A DNA stretch of 64,000 bases from Methylobacterium sp. J-048 (GCF_022829515.1 NZ_JAKSYL010000227.1:62001-126000), one strand, 5' to 3'. Counted from the stretch's first letter, positions 1 to 11,537 are shown. Notes: a model not told the origin generated them from the letters alone. Program-made: numbers and translations.

Positions 1-1
1 C

Positions 2-2236
<2,235 letters not shown>

Positions 2237-2280
2237 GCCCTGCCCGGGTGGCGCCTCCGGGCGCCGCTCCACCCGTTCCG

Positions 2281-2309
2281 AGGCGGCGCCGACCCGGCGC
2301 CGCCTTTTT
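2281..2309 (+). terminator. Rho-independent terminator of acnA
   Basis: An 11-bp GC-only stem (2281-2291 with 2295-2305) closes a 3-nt loop and runs into five T residues, 45 bases after the acnA stop codon. Confidence 0.9.
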
Positions 2310-2417
2310 CATGCGCGCCGTCCGGCTGCGCATCTTACGATTGTTGTCTTGCGCGCAATCTTGTTTTCGCCGTCCGGAACCCCATAACCCGGCTCCTGTA
2401 GCCAGGATGGGATCCCC

Positions 2418-3104
2418 ATGAAGCACGCCACACAAATCCTCGCCGCCGCCGGACTGACAGCGCTGCTGTCGAGCACGGCCTTCGCCGCCCAGGTCGAGCG
2501 CGTCCGCGGCACGATCGACAAGGCCGAGGGCAGCACGCTGACGATCAAGACCGACGACGGCAAGTCCGAGACCGTCGATGTCGGCGGCGCCAAGTTCGCC
2601 TGGGTCGTCCCGTCGAGCCTCGACGCCATCAAGGACGGCGTCTTCATCGGCACGGCCACCAAGGGCGAGAACCCGATGACGGCGCTCGAAGTGGTGCTGT
2701 TCCCCGAGTCGATGCGCGGCACCGGCGAAGGCCATTACGGCTGGGACTCGATCACCGACCAGACCGGCGGCGCCGGCTCCAAGGTGAAGAGCGCCATGAC
2801 CAACGGCACCGTGAAGGCTGAGAATGCCAACGCCCCGAAGGTCAAAAGCGCGATGACCAACGGCACCGTGAAGGCCGACAAGGCGGCATCGGGCGGCGAG
2901 CGCACCCTGACGGTGAGCTACGGCAAGGACGGGTCCAAGGAGATCGTGGTGCCGTCCTCGGCGCCGATCGTCGCCTTCGAGCCGGCCGACAAGGCGATCC
3001 TGGCCCCCGGCTCCAAGGTCTTCGCCGTGGTCGCCAAGGATGGCGCCAAGGCCGAGGGCAAGCTCGTGGCGGTCGGCAAGGACGGACTCACCCCGCCGAT
3101 GTGA
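2418..3104 (+). CDS. Exported hypothetical protein with a duplicated 13-residue motif
   Basis: 228 residues with a clear Sec signal peptide (KH start, hydrophobic core, cleavage near AFA-A at about residue 23), so probably periplasmic. The remainder alternates short beta-rich stretches (VRGTIDKAEGSTLTIKTDDG), resembling the small OB/beta-barrel proteins annotated DUF5666-like, but I cannot name a family with confidence. The segment KVKSAMTNGTVKA occurs twice, 19 residues apart, in the middle, which suggests a recent internal duplication. Start: ATG at 2418, with GGATGGGAT upstream. A near-consensus stress promoter (GGAAC-N17-GTA, 2376-2400) precedes it but misses one core base. Confidence 0.75.
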   Translation: MKHATQILAAAGLTALLSSTAFAAQVERVRGTIDKAEGSTLTIKTDDGKSETVDVGGAKFAWVVPSSLDAIKDGVFIGTATKGENPMTALEVVLFPESMRGTGEGHYGWDSITDQTGGAGSKVKSAMTNGTVKAENANAPKVKSAMTNGTVKADKAASGGERTLTVSYGKDGSKEIVVPSSAPIVAFEPADKAILAPGSKVFAVVAKDGAKAEGKLVAVGKDGLTPPM

Positions 3105-3548
3105 GGTAGGAATTCTCGCGCGCCGCGGTCGGCAGGGCCGCCTGCGGCGCGCGGACCTGTCGTGGAATGCGTGGGCCTTCGTGTCGCGGAGGTGCCCGCC
3201 TCCGATGACAAGCAGCGCGCCGGTGCATGAATCATAGGCACCCTCGCGGGTCGCGGGTGGGGTGATCGCTGGATCTTCCCTGTCCGGGCAGGCAGGCGCC
3301 CGCCAAAATGCACTGGCTTATCGCGATCCTGTCCAGAGGAAATCAATTCGTCTGGGACCGAAGCTGTAAATTGGCTCCGAATTCTCCGCTATTATTTTGA
3401 TCTTAGCGGCACGCAATAAGGTTGTTATAGAAATAGATGCGGGGCGTCTATTTTGTGGGCGGCGCATAGCCGTCTGTTTTTGACGTTGAGGTTTCCAGAA
3501 ACATGCTAGAGTGCCGAAGGTCAAAGTTCTAAAAAGCGGGCTGGCGCG
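3105..3548. other. Intergenic region with an AT-rich half
   Basis: 444 bases without a convincing gene. The left part has a GC-rich hairpin (CGCGCCGC near 3120 pairing with GCGGCGCG near 3147) without a T-run. From about 3330 to 3545 the DNA is far less GC-rich than its neighbours. A possible housekeeping promoter for the chemoreceptor gene sits at 3480-3509 (TTGACG, 18-base spacer, TGCTAG). Short open frames here have no recognisable product. Confidence 0.5.
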
Positions 3549-5246
3549 ATGAAGTTCTTGCGTGATGCAAAAATTCTCGTGAAACTTGTAATCCCGTTGG
3601 TCATCATCGCTTTCGCCGCTGGAGGATTGATCCTCTATGCACGTTCGAGCCTGATCGCTCAGTCAGAACAGACACGGCAGATCGTCGACGTACAGGCCAA
3701 GCGCCTCGCGCTGACCCTCGGCCTCCAGATCGATGTCAGTGAAATCTCCGTCCAGGCTCGCAACCTCGTCCTCGAGACGCGGGATTCGCAGATGGCGGGA
3801 TACGAGACGCGCATCAAGCAGGCCAAGGCGCACGCCTTCGGCCTGATCGACGCGCTGGGAAAGCTGGCCGACACGGCCGAGCGGCGCGCGACGGACGAGG
3901 TGTTGCGTGAGACCTTGATGGCGCTCGGTGCGGTTGTCGATCGGGTCATAACCAGCGCGGAGCAAGGCGACAGCGAACTGGCTCGCGACATCCTGCTGGG
4001 CGATGGCAATCCGCTGCGCGCGAAGCTGTGGGAGTTGGCGCAATCTCGGGTCGATGTCCTGACGGGCGAACTCCAGCAGGAGCGCGATGCGTCCGAGCAA
4101 TCCGCCTCCCGTGCTACCCTCACGCTGGTCGTCGCGGCCTCCATCGGTCTCGTCGCCGCCATCGCCGCCGGTGTCGCCGTGGTTGCCCGCGGCGTCACGG
4201 CCCCCCTCAGAAAGCTGGTCCAGACCCTCGAACGGATGGGACGCGGGGAGATCGACAGCGAGATCCTCGAGGCCACCCGCGGCGACGAGATCGGCGCGGT
4301 CGGGCGCGCGGTCGAAGGGATCAAGCGCATGGTCGCCGAGAAGGCGGCCGAGCAGGCCGAGCTTCGCCGCCGCGCCGACGCGGAGGCCTCGGCCGAGCGC
4401 AGGCGCGCCCGGGCCGAGCTGGCCGAGAGCTTCGAGCGGACCATGGGCGGCATTGTCGGCGCGGTGTCGAACTCGGCCATCGACCTGCAAAACGCGGCTC
4501 AGAGCATGACCGATACGGCCAGCCTCGCCGCGATGCAGGCCGCCACCGTCGCGGTGGCGGCCGAGGAGGCCGCGAGCAACGTCCAGACCGTCGCTGCGGC
4601 CGCGGAGGAACTTGGCAGCTCGGTCCAGGAGATCGGACGTCAGGTCACGGGATCGGCCGGCCTCACCCGGATTGCGGCCCGGGAAGCCGGTGAGACGACC
4701 CAACTCGTGCAGGCGCTGAATCAGACCTCTGTGAAGATCGGCGAGATGGTCGGCCTGATCGCCAACATCGCCAGCCAGACCAACCTGCTGGCCTTGAACG
4801 CCACCATCGAGGCGGCCCGGGCCGGCGAGGCCGGGCGGGGCTTCGCCGTCGTTGCCTCGGAGGTGAAGGAGCTTGCCGGCCAGACCGCCAGGGTCACGGA
4901 CGAGATCACCGGCCAGATCGGCGCGATCCGGGCCGTGACCGAGAATGCCGTGGCGGCCATCGGCGGGATCACCAGCCGGATTGGGGAGATCGACGGGGTG
5001 ACCGCCAGCATCGCGGCGGCGGTCGAGGAGCAGGGCGCCGCGACTCAGGAGATCGTCCGCAACGTCGCCCAGGCCGCGTCGGGTACGGGCGAGGTCACGA
5101 GCAACATCGTCGGCGTCGCCGCAGCGTCCGAGAAGACCGGTACGGCCGCGGCCCAGGTGCTGGGCGCGGCGGCCATGCTCTCGGACCAGTCCGGGCGCCT
5201 GAACGCCGAGGTGGCCCGGTTCCTCAACGGCATCCGGGCCGCTTAA
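3549..5246 (+). CDS. Methyl-accepting chemotaxis protein
   Basis: 565-residue transmembrane chemoreceptor that passes ligand signals to the CheA-CheW complex. The order is TM1 (about 12-30), a helical periplasmic sensor of about 160 residues (probably four-helix-bundle type), TM2 (about 192-214), a HAMP linker ([19 protein letters not shown]), then the cytoplasmic signalling hairpin. The highly conserved tip reads [18 protein letters not shown], followed by [15 protein letters not shown]. There is no C-terminal pentapeptide tether for CheR. ATG at 3549 follows AAAAAGCGGG. The ligand cannot be predicted. It stands alone, convergent with scoB and 10 bases from its stop. Confidence 0.93.
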   Translation: MKFLRDAKILVKLVIPLVIIAFAAGGLILYARSSLIAQSEQTRQIVDVQAKRLALTLGLQIDVSEISVQARNLVLETRDSQMAGYETRIKQAKAHAFGLIDALGKLADTAERRATDEVLRETLMALGAVVDRVITSAEQGDSELARDILLGDGNPLRAKLWELAQSRVDVLTGELQQERDASEQSASRATLTLVVAASIGLVAAIAAGVAVVARGVTAPLRKLVQTLERMGRGEIDSEILEATRGDEIGAVGRAVEGIKRMVAEKAAEQAELRRRADAEASAERRRARAELAESFERTMGGIVGAVSNSAIDLQNAAQSMTDTASLAAMQAATVAVAAEEAASNVQTVAAAAEELGSSVQEIGRQVTGSAGLTRIAAREAGETTQLVQALNQTSVKIGEMVGLIANIASQTNLLALNATIEAARAGEAGRGFAVVASEVKELAGQTARVTDEITGQIGAIRAVTENAVAAIGGITSRIGEIDGVTASIAAAVEEQGAATQEIVRNVAQAASGTGEVTSNIVGVAAASEKTGTAAAQVLGAAAMLSDQSGRLNAEVARFLNGIRAA

Positions 5247-5256
5247 GGCAGTTCCG

Positions 5257-5919
5257 TCAGGCCGCGAGGGCGACGGTGTAATCGGCTTCCGTCTTCTTGC
5301 GGATCTCGTCCTCGGTGACGCCGTCCGCGAGCTCGATCAGCGTCATGCCGCCGTCGCCCTTCTTGTCGATCTCGAACACCCCGAGATCGGTGATCACGAG
5401 GTCGACCACCTGGGTTCCGGTGAGCGGCAGGTCGCAGGCCTTGAGCAGCTTGGGGCTCTCGGTGCCGTCCTTGTTCCTGGCGACATGCTCCATCACCACG
5501 ATGACGCGCTTCACGCCGGCGACCAGGTCCATGGCGCCGCCCATTCCCTTCACCATCTTGCCGGGGATCATCCAGTTGGCGAGGTCGCCGTTGCCGGCGA
5601 CCTGCATCGCGCCGAGGATCGACAGGTTGATGTGGCCGCCGCGGATCATCCCGAAGGAATCCGCCGAGGAGAAGTAGCTCGTCGTCGGCAGCGCGGTGAT
5701 CGTCTGCTTGCCGGCGTTGATCAGGTCCGGGTCCTCCTCGCCCTCGTACGGGAAGGGGCCCATGCCGAGCATGCCGTTCTCGGATTGCAGCTGCACCGAC
5801 ATCCCCTCGGGGATGTAGTTCGACACCAGCGTCGGGATGCCGATACCGAGGTTCACGTAGAAGCCGTCTTCCAGCTCCTTGGCGGCGCGCGCCGCCATCT
5901 GCTCGCGGGTCCAGGCCAT
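5257..5919 (-). CDS. scoB: 3-oxoacid (succinyl-CoA) CoA-transferase subunit B
   Basis: Beta subunit of a class I CoA-transferase that moves CoA from succinyl-CoA to a 3-oxoacid such as acetoacetate. About 220 residues; the catalytic glutamate lies in SENGMLGMG, preceded by [18 protein letters not shown] chose the ATG at 5919 (MAWTREQM) because AGGAG stands 7 bases upstream; an in-frame ATG 30 bases earlier has no such site. It is downstream of and co-directional with scoA, separated by a 170-base gap that contains an inverted repeat. The pair probably serves ketone body or polyhydroxybutyrate-derived acetoacetate use, which is a family-based inference. Confidence 0.93.
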   Translation of the reverse strand: MAWTREQMAARAAKELEDGFYVNLGIGIPTLVSNYIPEGMSVQLQSENGMLGMGPFPYEGEEDPDLINAGKQTITALPTTSYFSSADSFGMIRGGHINLSILGAMQVAGNGDLANWMIPGKMVKGMGGAMDLVAGVKRVIVVMEHVARNKDGTESPKLLKACDLPLTGTQVVDLVITDLGVFEIDKKGDGGMTLIELADGVTEDEIRKKTEADYTVALAA

Positions 5920-5971
5920 GGTCGTCTCCTGATAGCGTAGCGCGCTCAAGCGCGGCCGGATCTGTCTGTTT

Positions 5972-6077
5972 CCCTCCCCCTTGCGGGGAGGGGTAGGGGT
6001 GGGGGTGGTGCAGAAGGAACCGCAGAGCCTTGTCCGGCACCACCCCCACCTCCGGCTCCTCCCCGCAAGGGGGAGGA
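5972..6077. repeat. REP/BIME-like inverted repeat pair between scoA and scoB
   Basis: Two copies of a C/G-tract palindromic unit in opposite orientation: left arm about 5972-6011 (CCTCCCCCTTGCGGGGAGG, then a G-rich tail GGGGGTGGTGC), right arm about 6037-6077 (its near-perfect inverse). Each copy is itself a hairpin, and together they can form a long stem. Related single units occur near 27233 and 42113, so this is a dispersed element. It could stabilise or attenuate the scoA-scoB transcript. Confidence 0.85.
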
Positions 6078-6089
6078 GAGAAGCGTGGC

Positions 6090-6830
6090 CTAGTGCGTGC
6101 CGCCGCCGGCGGCGGCCGCGGGCGTGGTCTCGGAGCGCTTGCGCGTGGTGCGCTGCTCGATGCGCTTCTCGCGCACGCCGACCTCGATGATCCGCTTCAC
6201 GAAGATCCCAGGCGTGTGGATCGTGTCCGGGTCGATCGCGCCCGGCTTCACGAGGTGCTCCACCTGCGCCACCGTCACCTTGGCGGCGGTGGCCATCATC
6301 GGGTTGAAGTTGCGAGCGGTCATCCGGTAGCGGAGGTTGCCCTCGGAATCGCCGGTATGGGCGTGCACGATAGCGAGGTCGGCGAACAAGCCGCGCTCCA
6401 TCACGTAGTGCTCGCCGTCGAACTCCCGCACCTCCTTGCCCTCGGCCACCTTGGTGCCGACGCCGGTCTTGGTGAAGAAGGCCGGGATGCCGGCGCCGCC
6501 TGCGCGGATGCGCTCGGCGAGCGTCCCCTGCGGGTTGAACTCGATCTCCAGCTCGCCCCCAAGATATTGCCGGGCGAACTCCTTGTTCTCGCCGACATAG
6601 GACGAGATCATCTTGCGCACCTGCCTTGTGTCGAGAAGCTTGCCGAGGCCGACTCCGTCGATGCCGGCATTGTTCGACACGATGGTCAGGCCCTTGACCC
6701 CCGAGGCGCGCACCGCCTCGATCAGCTCGTCAGGGATGCCGCAGAGGCCGAAGCCGCCGCACATCACCATCATGTCGTCGCGCAGCAGGCCGGCCAACGC
6801 CGAGGTGGGATCCGTATAGACCTTCTTCAT
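6090..6830 (-). CDS. scoA: 3-oxoacid (succinyl-CoA) CoA-transferase subunit A
   Basis: Alpha subunit partner of scoB. 246 residues with the family signatures [11 protein letters not shown] near residue 25, SNNAG, and [22 protein letters not shown], which place it in the class I CoA-transferase alpha family. The C-terminal 20 residues ([14 protein letters not shown]) are an Ala/Gly tail beyond the conserved domain. ATG at 6830 begins MKKVYTD. It is the first gene of the leftward scoA-scoB unit. Confidence 0.93.
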   Translation of the reverse strand: MKKVYTDPTSALAGLLRDDMMVMCGGFGLCGIPDELIEAVRASGVKGLTIVSNNAGIDGVGLGKLLDTRQVRKMISSYVGENKEFARQYLGGELEIEFNPQGTLAERIRAGGAGIPAFFTKTGVGTKVAEGKEVREFDGEHYVMERGLFADLAIVHAHTGDSEGNLRYRMTARNFNPMMATAAKVTVAQVEHLVKPGAIDPDTIHTPGIFVKRIIEVGVREKRIEQRTTRKRSETTPAAAAGGGTH

Positions 6831-7141
6831 CGAACCGTCCTTTTCCCGCCGGGTCTGGCCCGGCCGAAATCTTGGGAAGCGCGTTTCCTTGTGCCTGCTG
6901 TCCCTGATTCCGCGGCTGAAATCCAGTACCGCCCTCCGCAGGCCATGTGGCGTCCGAGGCGATCCGTAACCCGCACCGGCCTGGGGAGGGCGGGGCCGCC
7001 GGGCTGGAGCCCCGCAGACAAGCCGTCCGGAGCACGCTATGAGGTGAACTCGACGGGGAGACCCGACCGGGCCGCGACGGCTTGAGGGGGCTGGCGCGGC
7101 ACCCGGCCCGCGGCCGCCCCCGCGGCTCGCCTATCCGGAGC
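6831..7141. other. Divergent intergenic region scoA / AsmA-like gene
   Basis: 311 bases between divergently read genes, so both promoters should lie here, but neither is clear. An imperfect dyad GGAAGCGCGTTTCC at 6875-6888, about 45 bases upstream of scoA, is the only operator-like element seen; its regulator is unknown. Confidence 0.3.
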
Positions 7142-8947
7142 ATGATGTCACCGCGCCGCCCGATCTTCGTTCTCGTGCTCGGAGGTTTGATCCTCGCGGG
7201 CCTCGGCCTGCAGGACTGGCCGGTCGACGGCGGCCGGGCGATGACCTTTGCCGGCCATGCGTTGGACGATTACGGCCTGGCCTTGACGGCCGAGGGACCG
7301 ACGCGCCTCACGCTCCTGCCCCTCCCGCGCCTGACCCTCGGCCGCGTCCGCCTTACAGCCGGTCCCGACGGGCCGACGCTGGCGGAGGGCGGCCATCTGA
7401 CAATCGATCTCGATCCGCTCGGGTTGCTAGGCGGCCGGGCCGAGCTGGGTGGTCTCCGCCTCGACGAGGCGCGCCTGTCGCCGGATGCCTCCGCCTGGGG
7501 CGGGCCGCTGGCGCAGCTCGCCGCGTGGACGCGGTCCGGCGCGACGCTGCGTCCGCGATGGATCACCGTGAGCGGCGCCCGCATCGCAGAGGGCGACGAG
7601 GCCCGGGACATCGACATCGATCTCGCCTGGCCATTCTGGAGCGCCTCCGCCGAGGCTCATGCAAGCCTGACGTGGCGGGGCGTGCCGACGCGGATCGTGC
7701 TGACTCACCTGCGTCCGGCCGAGATCGCGCAGGGATTGCGCAGCCCGTTCACCGCTTCGGTGACCTGGCCGGACGGCAGTTTGGCAGCCGAGGGGAGCGC
7801 AGGTCCGCCGCCCGACGGCGCTGCCTGGCCCGCGCTGGCGGGGCGGGCCCGATTCGAGAGCCGCTCGCTTCCCAGAACCCTCGCCTGGCTCGGTCGCGAC
7901 GCGCCGCTTGCCGCGCTTGCCGGCGCGTTCTCGCTGGAGGGACGGTTCGAGACTGCGGACAGATCTGTTTCGTGGCCGAGTCTGCGCGTGGGGCTCGGCG
8001 GCGATGTCCTGGATGGTGCCGGCGCCGCGACCCTCGGGGCCGGGGCCGTCCCACGCCTCTCGATCCAGGCGACGCTGGCGGCCGACACGGTCGACCTCGC
8101 ACCGCTGATGGGCGATCTGAACACGCTGTTCGCGTCGGAGCCGACGCCTCTGGCTTTGGCGCCTCTCACCCGAGGCGATCTCGATCTGCGCCTGTCGGCG
8201 GCCGAGGGTCGGGCCGGCTCGGTCCAGGTCCAGGATCTCGCCGCCAGCATTCTGGTCCGGGACGCAGCCGTGGAAGTGGCGGTGAACCGGGCGCGTCTTC
8301 AGGACGGCACACTCAAGGGGCGTGTCACCCTGGCGAGCGGAGCGGATCCGGCCGAGACCGAGGTACGGATGCAGGGCACCCTGGATCGGGTCGACCTGGG
8401 CTCGCTGCTCGCCGATTTCGGGAGCGGGCGCTGGATGAGCGGGCCGCTTCAGGGGCAGTTCTTTCTAGAGGGCAGTGCGCATGACAGCGCCGGCCTGCTC
8501 GCCCATCTGGGTGGCCGGGCGACGCTTGCCGTCGAGGGGGGCGTGATCTCGGGTCTCGACCTGGCCGAACTCGTCCACCGCAACGGTGTCGTTCCCGCGG
8601 GAGCACTCGCGCGTCGCAACGGCCGGACCGCGTTCGAGCGCGCCGCAGTCACGCTGCGCTTTTCCGACGGGATCGGCGAGTTTTCCGAATCCGGCCTGCG
8701 CGGGCCAAGCGTCGGGGCCAACCTGCAGGGTCGGGTCTCGCTGCCGAACCGGCGGATCGAGGCCCGGGGCGACTTGGCGCTTCGCGCCGCGGCCGATGCG
8801 TCCCGCGGCCTCGTGTTCGAAGTCTCGGGTCCGTGGGATGCGCCGACCGCGCAGGTCGTCCCTCCGGGCGAGGCGATCCTGCCAGATCCGTTCAAGGTTC
8901 CAGCCTCTCTTGGATGGAGCGGTAACGCCCGCGCCTACGCGCCCTGA
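7142..8947 (+). CDS. AsmA-like exported protein
   Basis: About 601 residues: one N-terminal membrane anchor (RPIFVLVLGGLILAGLGLQ), then a long beta-rich region. The layout matches the AsmA family of inner-membrane-anchored periplasmic proteins, including the C-terminal region with LDLAELVHRNG, SGLRGPSVGANLQGRVSLPNRRIEARGDLAL and a proline-rich end. Family members are implicated in outer-membrane assembly and phospholipid transport; the role here is inferred. Starts at 7142 and 7145 (ATG ATG) follow CCGGAGC; an in-frame TTG at 7082 would add 20 Arg-rich residues and is less likely. The next gene begins 55 bases downstream. Confidence 0.8.
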   Translation: MMSPRRPIFVLVLGGLILAGLGLQDWPVDGGRAMTFAGHALDDYGLALTAEGPTRLTLLPLPRLTLGRVRLTAGPDGPTLAEGGHLTIDLDPLGLLGGRAELGGLRLDEARLSPDASAWGGPLAQLAAWTRSGATLRPRWITVSGARIAEGDEARDIDIDLAWPFWSASAEAHASLTWRGVPTRIVLTHLRPAEIAQGLRSPFTASVTWPDGSLAAEGSAGPPPDGAAWPALAGRARFESRSLPRTLAWLGRDAPLAALAGAFSLEGRFETADRSVSWPSLRVGLGGDVLDGAGAATLGAGAVPRLSIQATLAADTVDLAPLMGDLNTLFASEPTPLALAPLTRGDLDLRLSAAEGRAGSVQVQDLAASILVRDAAVEVAVNRARLQDGTLKGRVTLASGADPAETEVRMQGTLDRVDLGSLLADFGSGRWMSGPLQGQFFLEGSAHDSAGLLAHLGGRATLAVEGGVISGLDLAELVHRNGVVPAGALARRNGRTAFERAAVTLRFSDGIGEFSESGLRGPSVGANLQGRVSLPNRRIEARGDLALRAAADASRGLVFEVSGPWDAPTAQVVPPGEAILPDPFKVPASLGWSGNARAYAP

Positions 8948-9002
8948 CGTTGGTTACCGCGCCCGATTTCAAGCTCCGGCTCCAGACCTGTCCGTGACAC
9001 CC

Positions 9003-9782
9003 ATGCGCCGCCTGCTCATCGAGGAACCCGTCACCCGCGCCGGGCCGCTATCGCGGCAGCTCGCCGTGTTTGCCATCATCGCGACGGGGCTGGCCCTGAT
9101 CGTGGTGCGCGATCCGCGTTCGGATACCGATGCGGCGCTGGTGGCACTGGTGGCCGGGCTCGGCATTGCCCTGGCCGCGGCGGTCGCAGCCATCTGCGCA
9201 TTCGTGCAGATCTGGCGCGAGGGTGCGCGGGGCCTGGGTGCGGCGCTGGCCGGATTGATGCTGGCGCTGCTGCTGCTGGGCTACCCGGCCTATCTGGGCC
9301 TGCGCGGGCTGCGTCTTCCGGTCCTGTCGGACATCACTACCGATATCGAAAACCCGCCGGCCTTCTCACGCTCGCGTGCCGCCTATGCGGCGCGGAGCGG
9401 GCGCTACCCGCCGGATCCGAGTTCCGCCATCCGCGAGCGCCAGCGCGACGCCTACCCGCAGATCGCCCCGCTGACCCTCGATATCGGCGCCGACGAAGCG
9501 TTCGAATTGGCCCGCAAGGCGGCTCTGAACCGGCATTGGCAGATCGTCGAGGCGATCCGTCCGGGGGGGCGCACCGGCAACGGCCGGATCGAGGCCGTGG
9601 CACGCGGGCTGGTCCTCAACCTGCCCGACGACGTGACCGTGCGAATCCGCCCTCGGGCCGACGGCGCCCGGATCGACGTGCGCTCCGCCTCACGGCTCGG
9701 AGGCCGCGACTTCGGCAGCAATGCCGATCGCATCCGCGCCTATCTCGATGACGTCGCCAACCTGGCGCTGGCGGTGAAATAG
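9003..9782 (+). CDS. DUF1499 family membrane protein
   Basis: 259 residues: three hydrophobic segments in the first 110 residues (AVFAIIATGLALIVV; ALVAGLGIALAAAVAAIC; LGAALAGLMLALLLLGY), then a soluble domain beginning DITTDIENPPAFSRS and ending DFGSNADRIRAYLDDVANLAL, as in DUF1499 proteins. Function unknown. ATG at 9003 (MRRLLIEEP) is taken as the start; GTG at 8994 is an alternative. It follows the AsmA-like gene closely and may be co-transcribed; it converges with the hydrolase gene 12 bases away. Confidence 0.82.
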   Translation: MRRLLIEEPVTRAGPLSRQLAVFAIIATGLALIVVRDPRSDTDAALVALVAGLGIALAAAVAAICAFVQIWREGARGLGAALAGLMLALLLLGYPAYLGLRGLRLPVLSDITTDIENPPAFSRSRAAYAARSGRYPPDPSSAIRERQRDAYPQIAPLTLDIGADEAFELARKAALNRHWQIVEAIRPGGRTGNGRIEAVARGLVLNLPDDVTVRIRPRADGARIDVRSASRLGGRDFGSNADRIRAYLDDVANLALAVK

Positions 9783-9794
9783 TCGGGTCGCCCG

Positions 9795-10715
9795 TCAGGC
9801 GGGCGTGTAGGTGCTGTCGAGGCGCGGCGGTCCATCGCAGCCGACGAGCCCGCGCTCGACGAGATCCTCCAGATGGGCGAACACCGACAGCGCGGCCGCA
9901 CCTCGCAACCGCGGGTCGAGGCCCTGGTAAATCGCAGCCACCACCTCCGGGATGCGGACATCCCCGGCCGCCAGACGGGCGCGGATCGCGGCCTCGCGTT
10001 GCCGGCGATGGCCGACGAGGCAGCGGACCAGACGGGCAGGCTCGCGCACGGGGCCGCCATGGCCCGGCCAATAGATCGTCTCGCTACGCCCCCGCAGCTT
10101 CTCGAGCGAGGCCATGTAGGCCCGCATCTCCCCATCCGGGGGCGCGACGATCGTGGTGTTCCAAGCCATCACGTGGTCGCCGGAGAACAGAGCCTCCGCC
10201 TGCGGCAGCGCGAAGGCGAGGTGGTTCATCGTGTGGCCGGGCGTCTCGACCGCCACGAGGGTCCAGCCCGGACCGGAAACCGTATCCCCCTCGGCCATCA
10301 CGCGTTCGGGCGCATGCGCTTTGTCGGAACTGGCGTCGAGCATCGGAGCCTCGCCGTCCGCCAGGGGACGGGCAGCCCGATGCGGTCCACAGCCGACGAT
10401 CGGCGCACCGGTCCGGGCAGCCAGGAGCCGCGCCCCGGGCGAATGATCCCGATGGGTGTGGGTGACCACGATGGCGTCGACCTGCTCTCCGGCGAGGTCG
10501 GCCAGCAGCGCATTGATATGGCTGGAATCGTCGGGACCGGGATCGATGATCGCGACGTGTCCGTCGCCGATCACGTAGGTGCAGGTGCCGGTTGCCGTGA
10601 AGGGACCGCCGTTCGGGGCGATCCGCCTGCGGATCAGCGGAGCCACGCGCTCCAGGCGTCCGCTCTCCGGCAGGGACCGATCGAAAGTCGGCCCGTTCTC
10701 GTCTTCGTTCGCCAT
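9795..10715 (-). CDS. Metallo-beta-lactamase-fold hydrolase (LACTB2-like)
   Basis: 306 residues. The metal-binding motif HTHRDHSPG lies near residue 85, with further ligands in ETPGHTMNH, SGDHVM and WPGHGGP, so the two-metal site looks complete. The C-terminal 75 residues (VGHRRQREAAIRARLAAG to the end) resemble the winged-helix tail of LACTB2-type MBL proteins, some of which cleave RNA. Substrate unknown. ATG at 10715; no strong Shine-Dalgarno was seen. Confidence 0.88.
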   Translation of the reverse strand: MANEDENGPTFDRSLPESGRLERVAPLIRRRIAPNGGPFTATGTCTYVIGDGHVAIIDPGPDDSSHINALLADLAGEQVDAIVVTHTHRDHSPGARLLAARTGAPIVGCGPHRAARPLADGEAPMLDASSDKAHAPERVMAEGDTVSGPGWTLVAVETPGHTMNHLAFALPQAEALFSGDHVMAWNTTIVAPPDGEMRAYMASLEKLRGRSETIYWPGHGGPVREPARLVRCLVGHRRQREAAIRARLAAGDVRIPEVVAAIYQGLDPRLRGAAALSVFAHLEDLVERGLVGCDGPPRLDSTYTPA

Positions 10716-10833
10716 CGCCGCCCCGTCCGATCGTGGCGGCTTTTCTAGAGCGGCGCCCGTATGCGGTGCAAACAGGCACGATTTTCAGAGATTTTTCCGA
10801 AAGGCAGACCGTCTCCGGACCCCGATTTCAGGC

Positions 10834-11016
10834 TCAGCCTTCGCGTCGGGCGCGGCCGGACCGCACGCGAACCGGCACTGGAACAGGGGCGGGCATCACC
10901 CCGAGGCCGAGGGCAGCCGCCCGTGCCACGTCAGCAGCACCATCGACGATCTCCGTCGCACGGGCCGCGAGAGCGGCGACTTTGGATCGAACGGCATTCT
11001 TTGCAGCTTGCAGCAT
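10834..11016 (-). CDS. Small Ala/Arg-rich protein behind a stress promoter
   Basis: 60 residues, not recognised. An N-terminal amphipathic helix (MLQAAKNAVRSKVAALAARATEI) is followed by an Ala-rich helix and a basic proline-rich tail (PAPVPVPVRVRSGRARREG). It would be easy to dismiss, but ATG at 11016 has AGGA 6 bases upstream, and an exact GGAAC-N17-GTT promoter lies 37 bases before the start on the same strand. It therefore probably belongs to the sigma-EcfG regulon, divergent from the DUF1328 gene. Function unknown; it could bind membrane or nucleic acid given its charge. Confidence 0.5.
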   Translation of the reverse strand: MLQAAKNAVRSKVAALAARATEIVDGAADVARAAALGLGVMPAPVPVPVRVRSGRARREG

Positions 11017-11052
11017 CTCGGATCCTAGCTCGGACCTAACAACCTACCATCG

Positions 11053-11077
11053 AACGCTGCCGTCCGGGTCCCGTTCC
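11053..11077 (-). promoter_or_regulatory. Sigma-EcfG promoter of the 60-residue gene
   Basis: Minus strand: GGAAC at 11077-11073, 17 bases, GTT at 11055-11053. This matches the alphaproteobacterial general stress sigma factor consensus. The start codon is at 11016. Confidence 0.8.
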
Positions 11078-11140
11078 GTCACGGATCGTCGCGGGCAGAT
11101 CCGTAAGCGAGACGAATCGGAAGCGCATTGTCAAGTGCGC

Positions 11141-11165
11141 GGAACCAGAGCGAAACCTTGGCGTT
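11141..11165 (+). promoter_or_regulatory. Sigma-EcfG promoter of the DUF1328 gene
   Basis: GGAAC at 11141-11145, 17 bases, GTT at 11163-11165. It lies 55 bases upstream of the ATG at 11221 and is divergent from the promoter at 11053-11077. Confidence 0.85.
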
Positions 11166-11220
11166 TTCGAGTCCAGAACGACGCGGCCGCCCGCGCCGGT
11201 ACTTTCAAAGGATAAGCGCA

Positions 11221-11397
11221 ATGCTCGGTTGGGCCGTAACTTTCCTCGTCGTCGCTCTGGTCGCCGCTCTGCTCGGCTTCGGCGGTATTGCCGGGACCGC
11301 CATGGAAGCTGCCAAGCTGGTGTTCTTTGTCGCGATCGTCCTGTTCGCGATCTCCGCGGTCGTCGGCCTGATGCGCGGCCGCTCGCCGACTCTATAA
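11221..11397 (+). CDS. DUF1328 (YtjA-type) small membrane protein
   Basis: 58 residues with two hydrophobic helices ([19 protein letters not shown] and [21 protein letters not shown]) and a short basic tail, the typical layout of the UPF0391/DUF1328 family. Start ATG at 11221, with AAAGGAT 7 bases upstream. An exact sigma-EcfG promoter at 11141 places it in the general stress response. Molecular role unknown. Confidence 0.9.
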   Translation: MLGWAVTFLVVALVAALLGFGGIAGTAMEAAKLVFFVAIVLFAISAVVGLMRGRSPTL

Positions 11398-11509
11398 AAC
11401 GTTCGTAACGCCTAGCGCTGGCGCCAGGCTGACGCACAACTGACGGAGAACCGCGGCCATCAGCAGCGGCTCTTCCATCTTGTGGACCTGTGCGGCTGCC
11501 GAAACTGTC

Positions 11510-11537
11510 GAAAGGCCTTCTTGCATCAGGCCTTTTC
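11510..11537 (-). terminator. Possible terminator overlapping the nepR stop
   Basis: The minus strand forms an AAAGGCCT/AGGCCTTT stem around the nepR stop codon with only a short T-run after it, so termination may be weak. Confidence 0.4.

Noticed and set aside
2376-2400. GGAAC-N17-GTA upstream of the exported protein gene at 2418
   Set aside because: One core base differs from the GTT of the sigma-EcfG consensus and it stands alone; could be real but was not counted.
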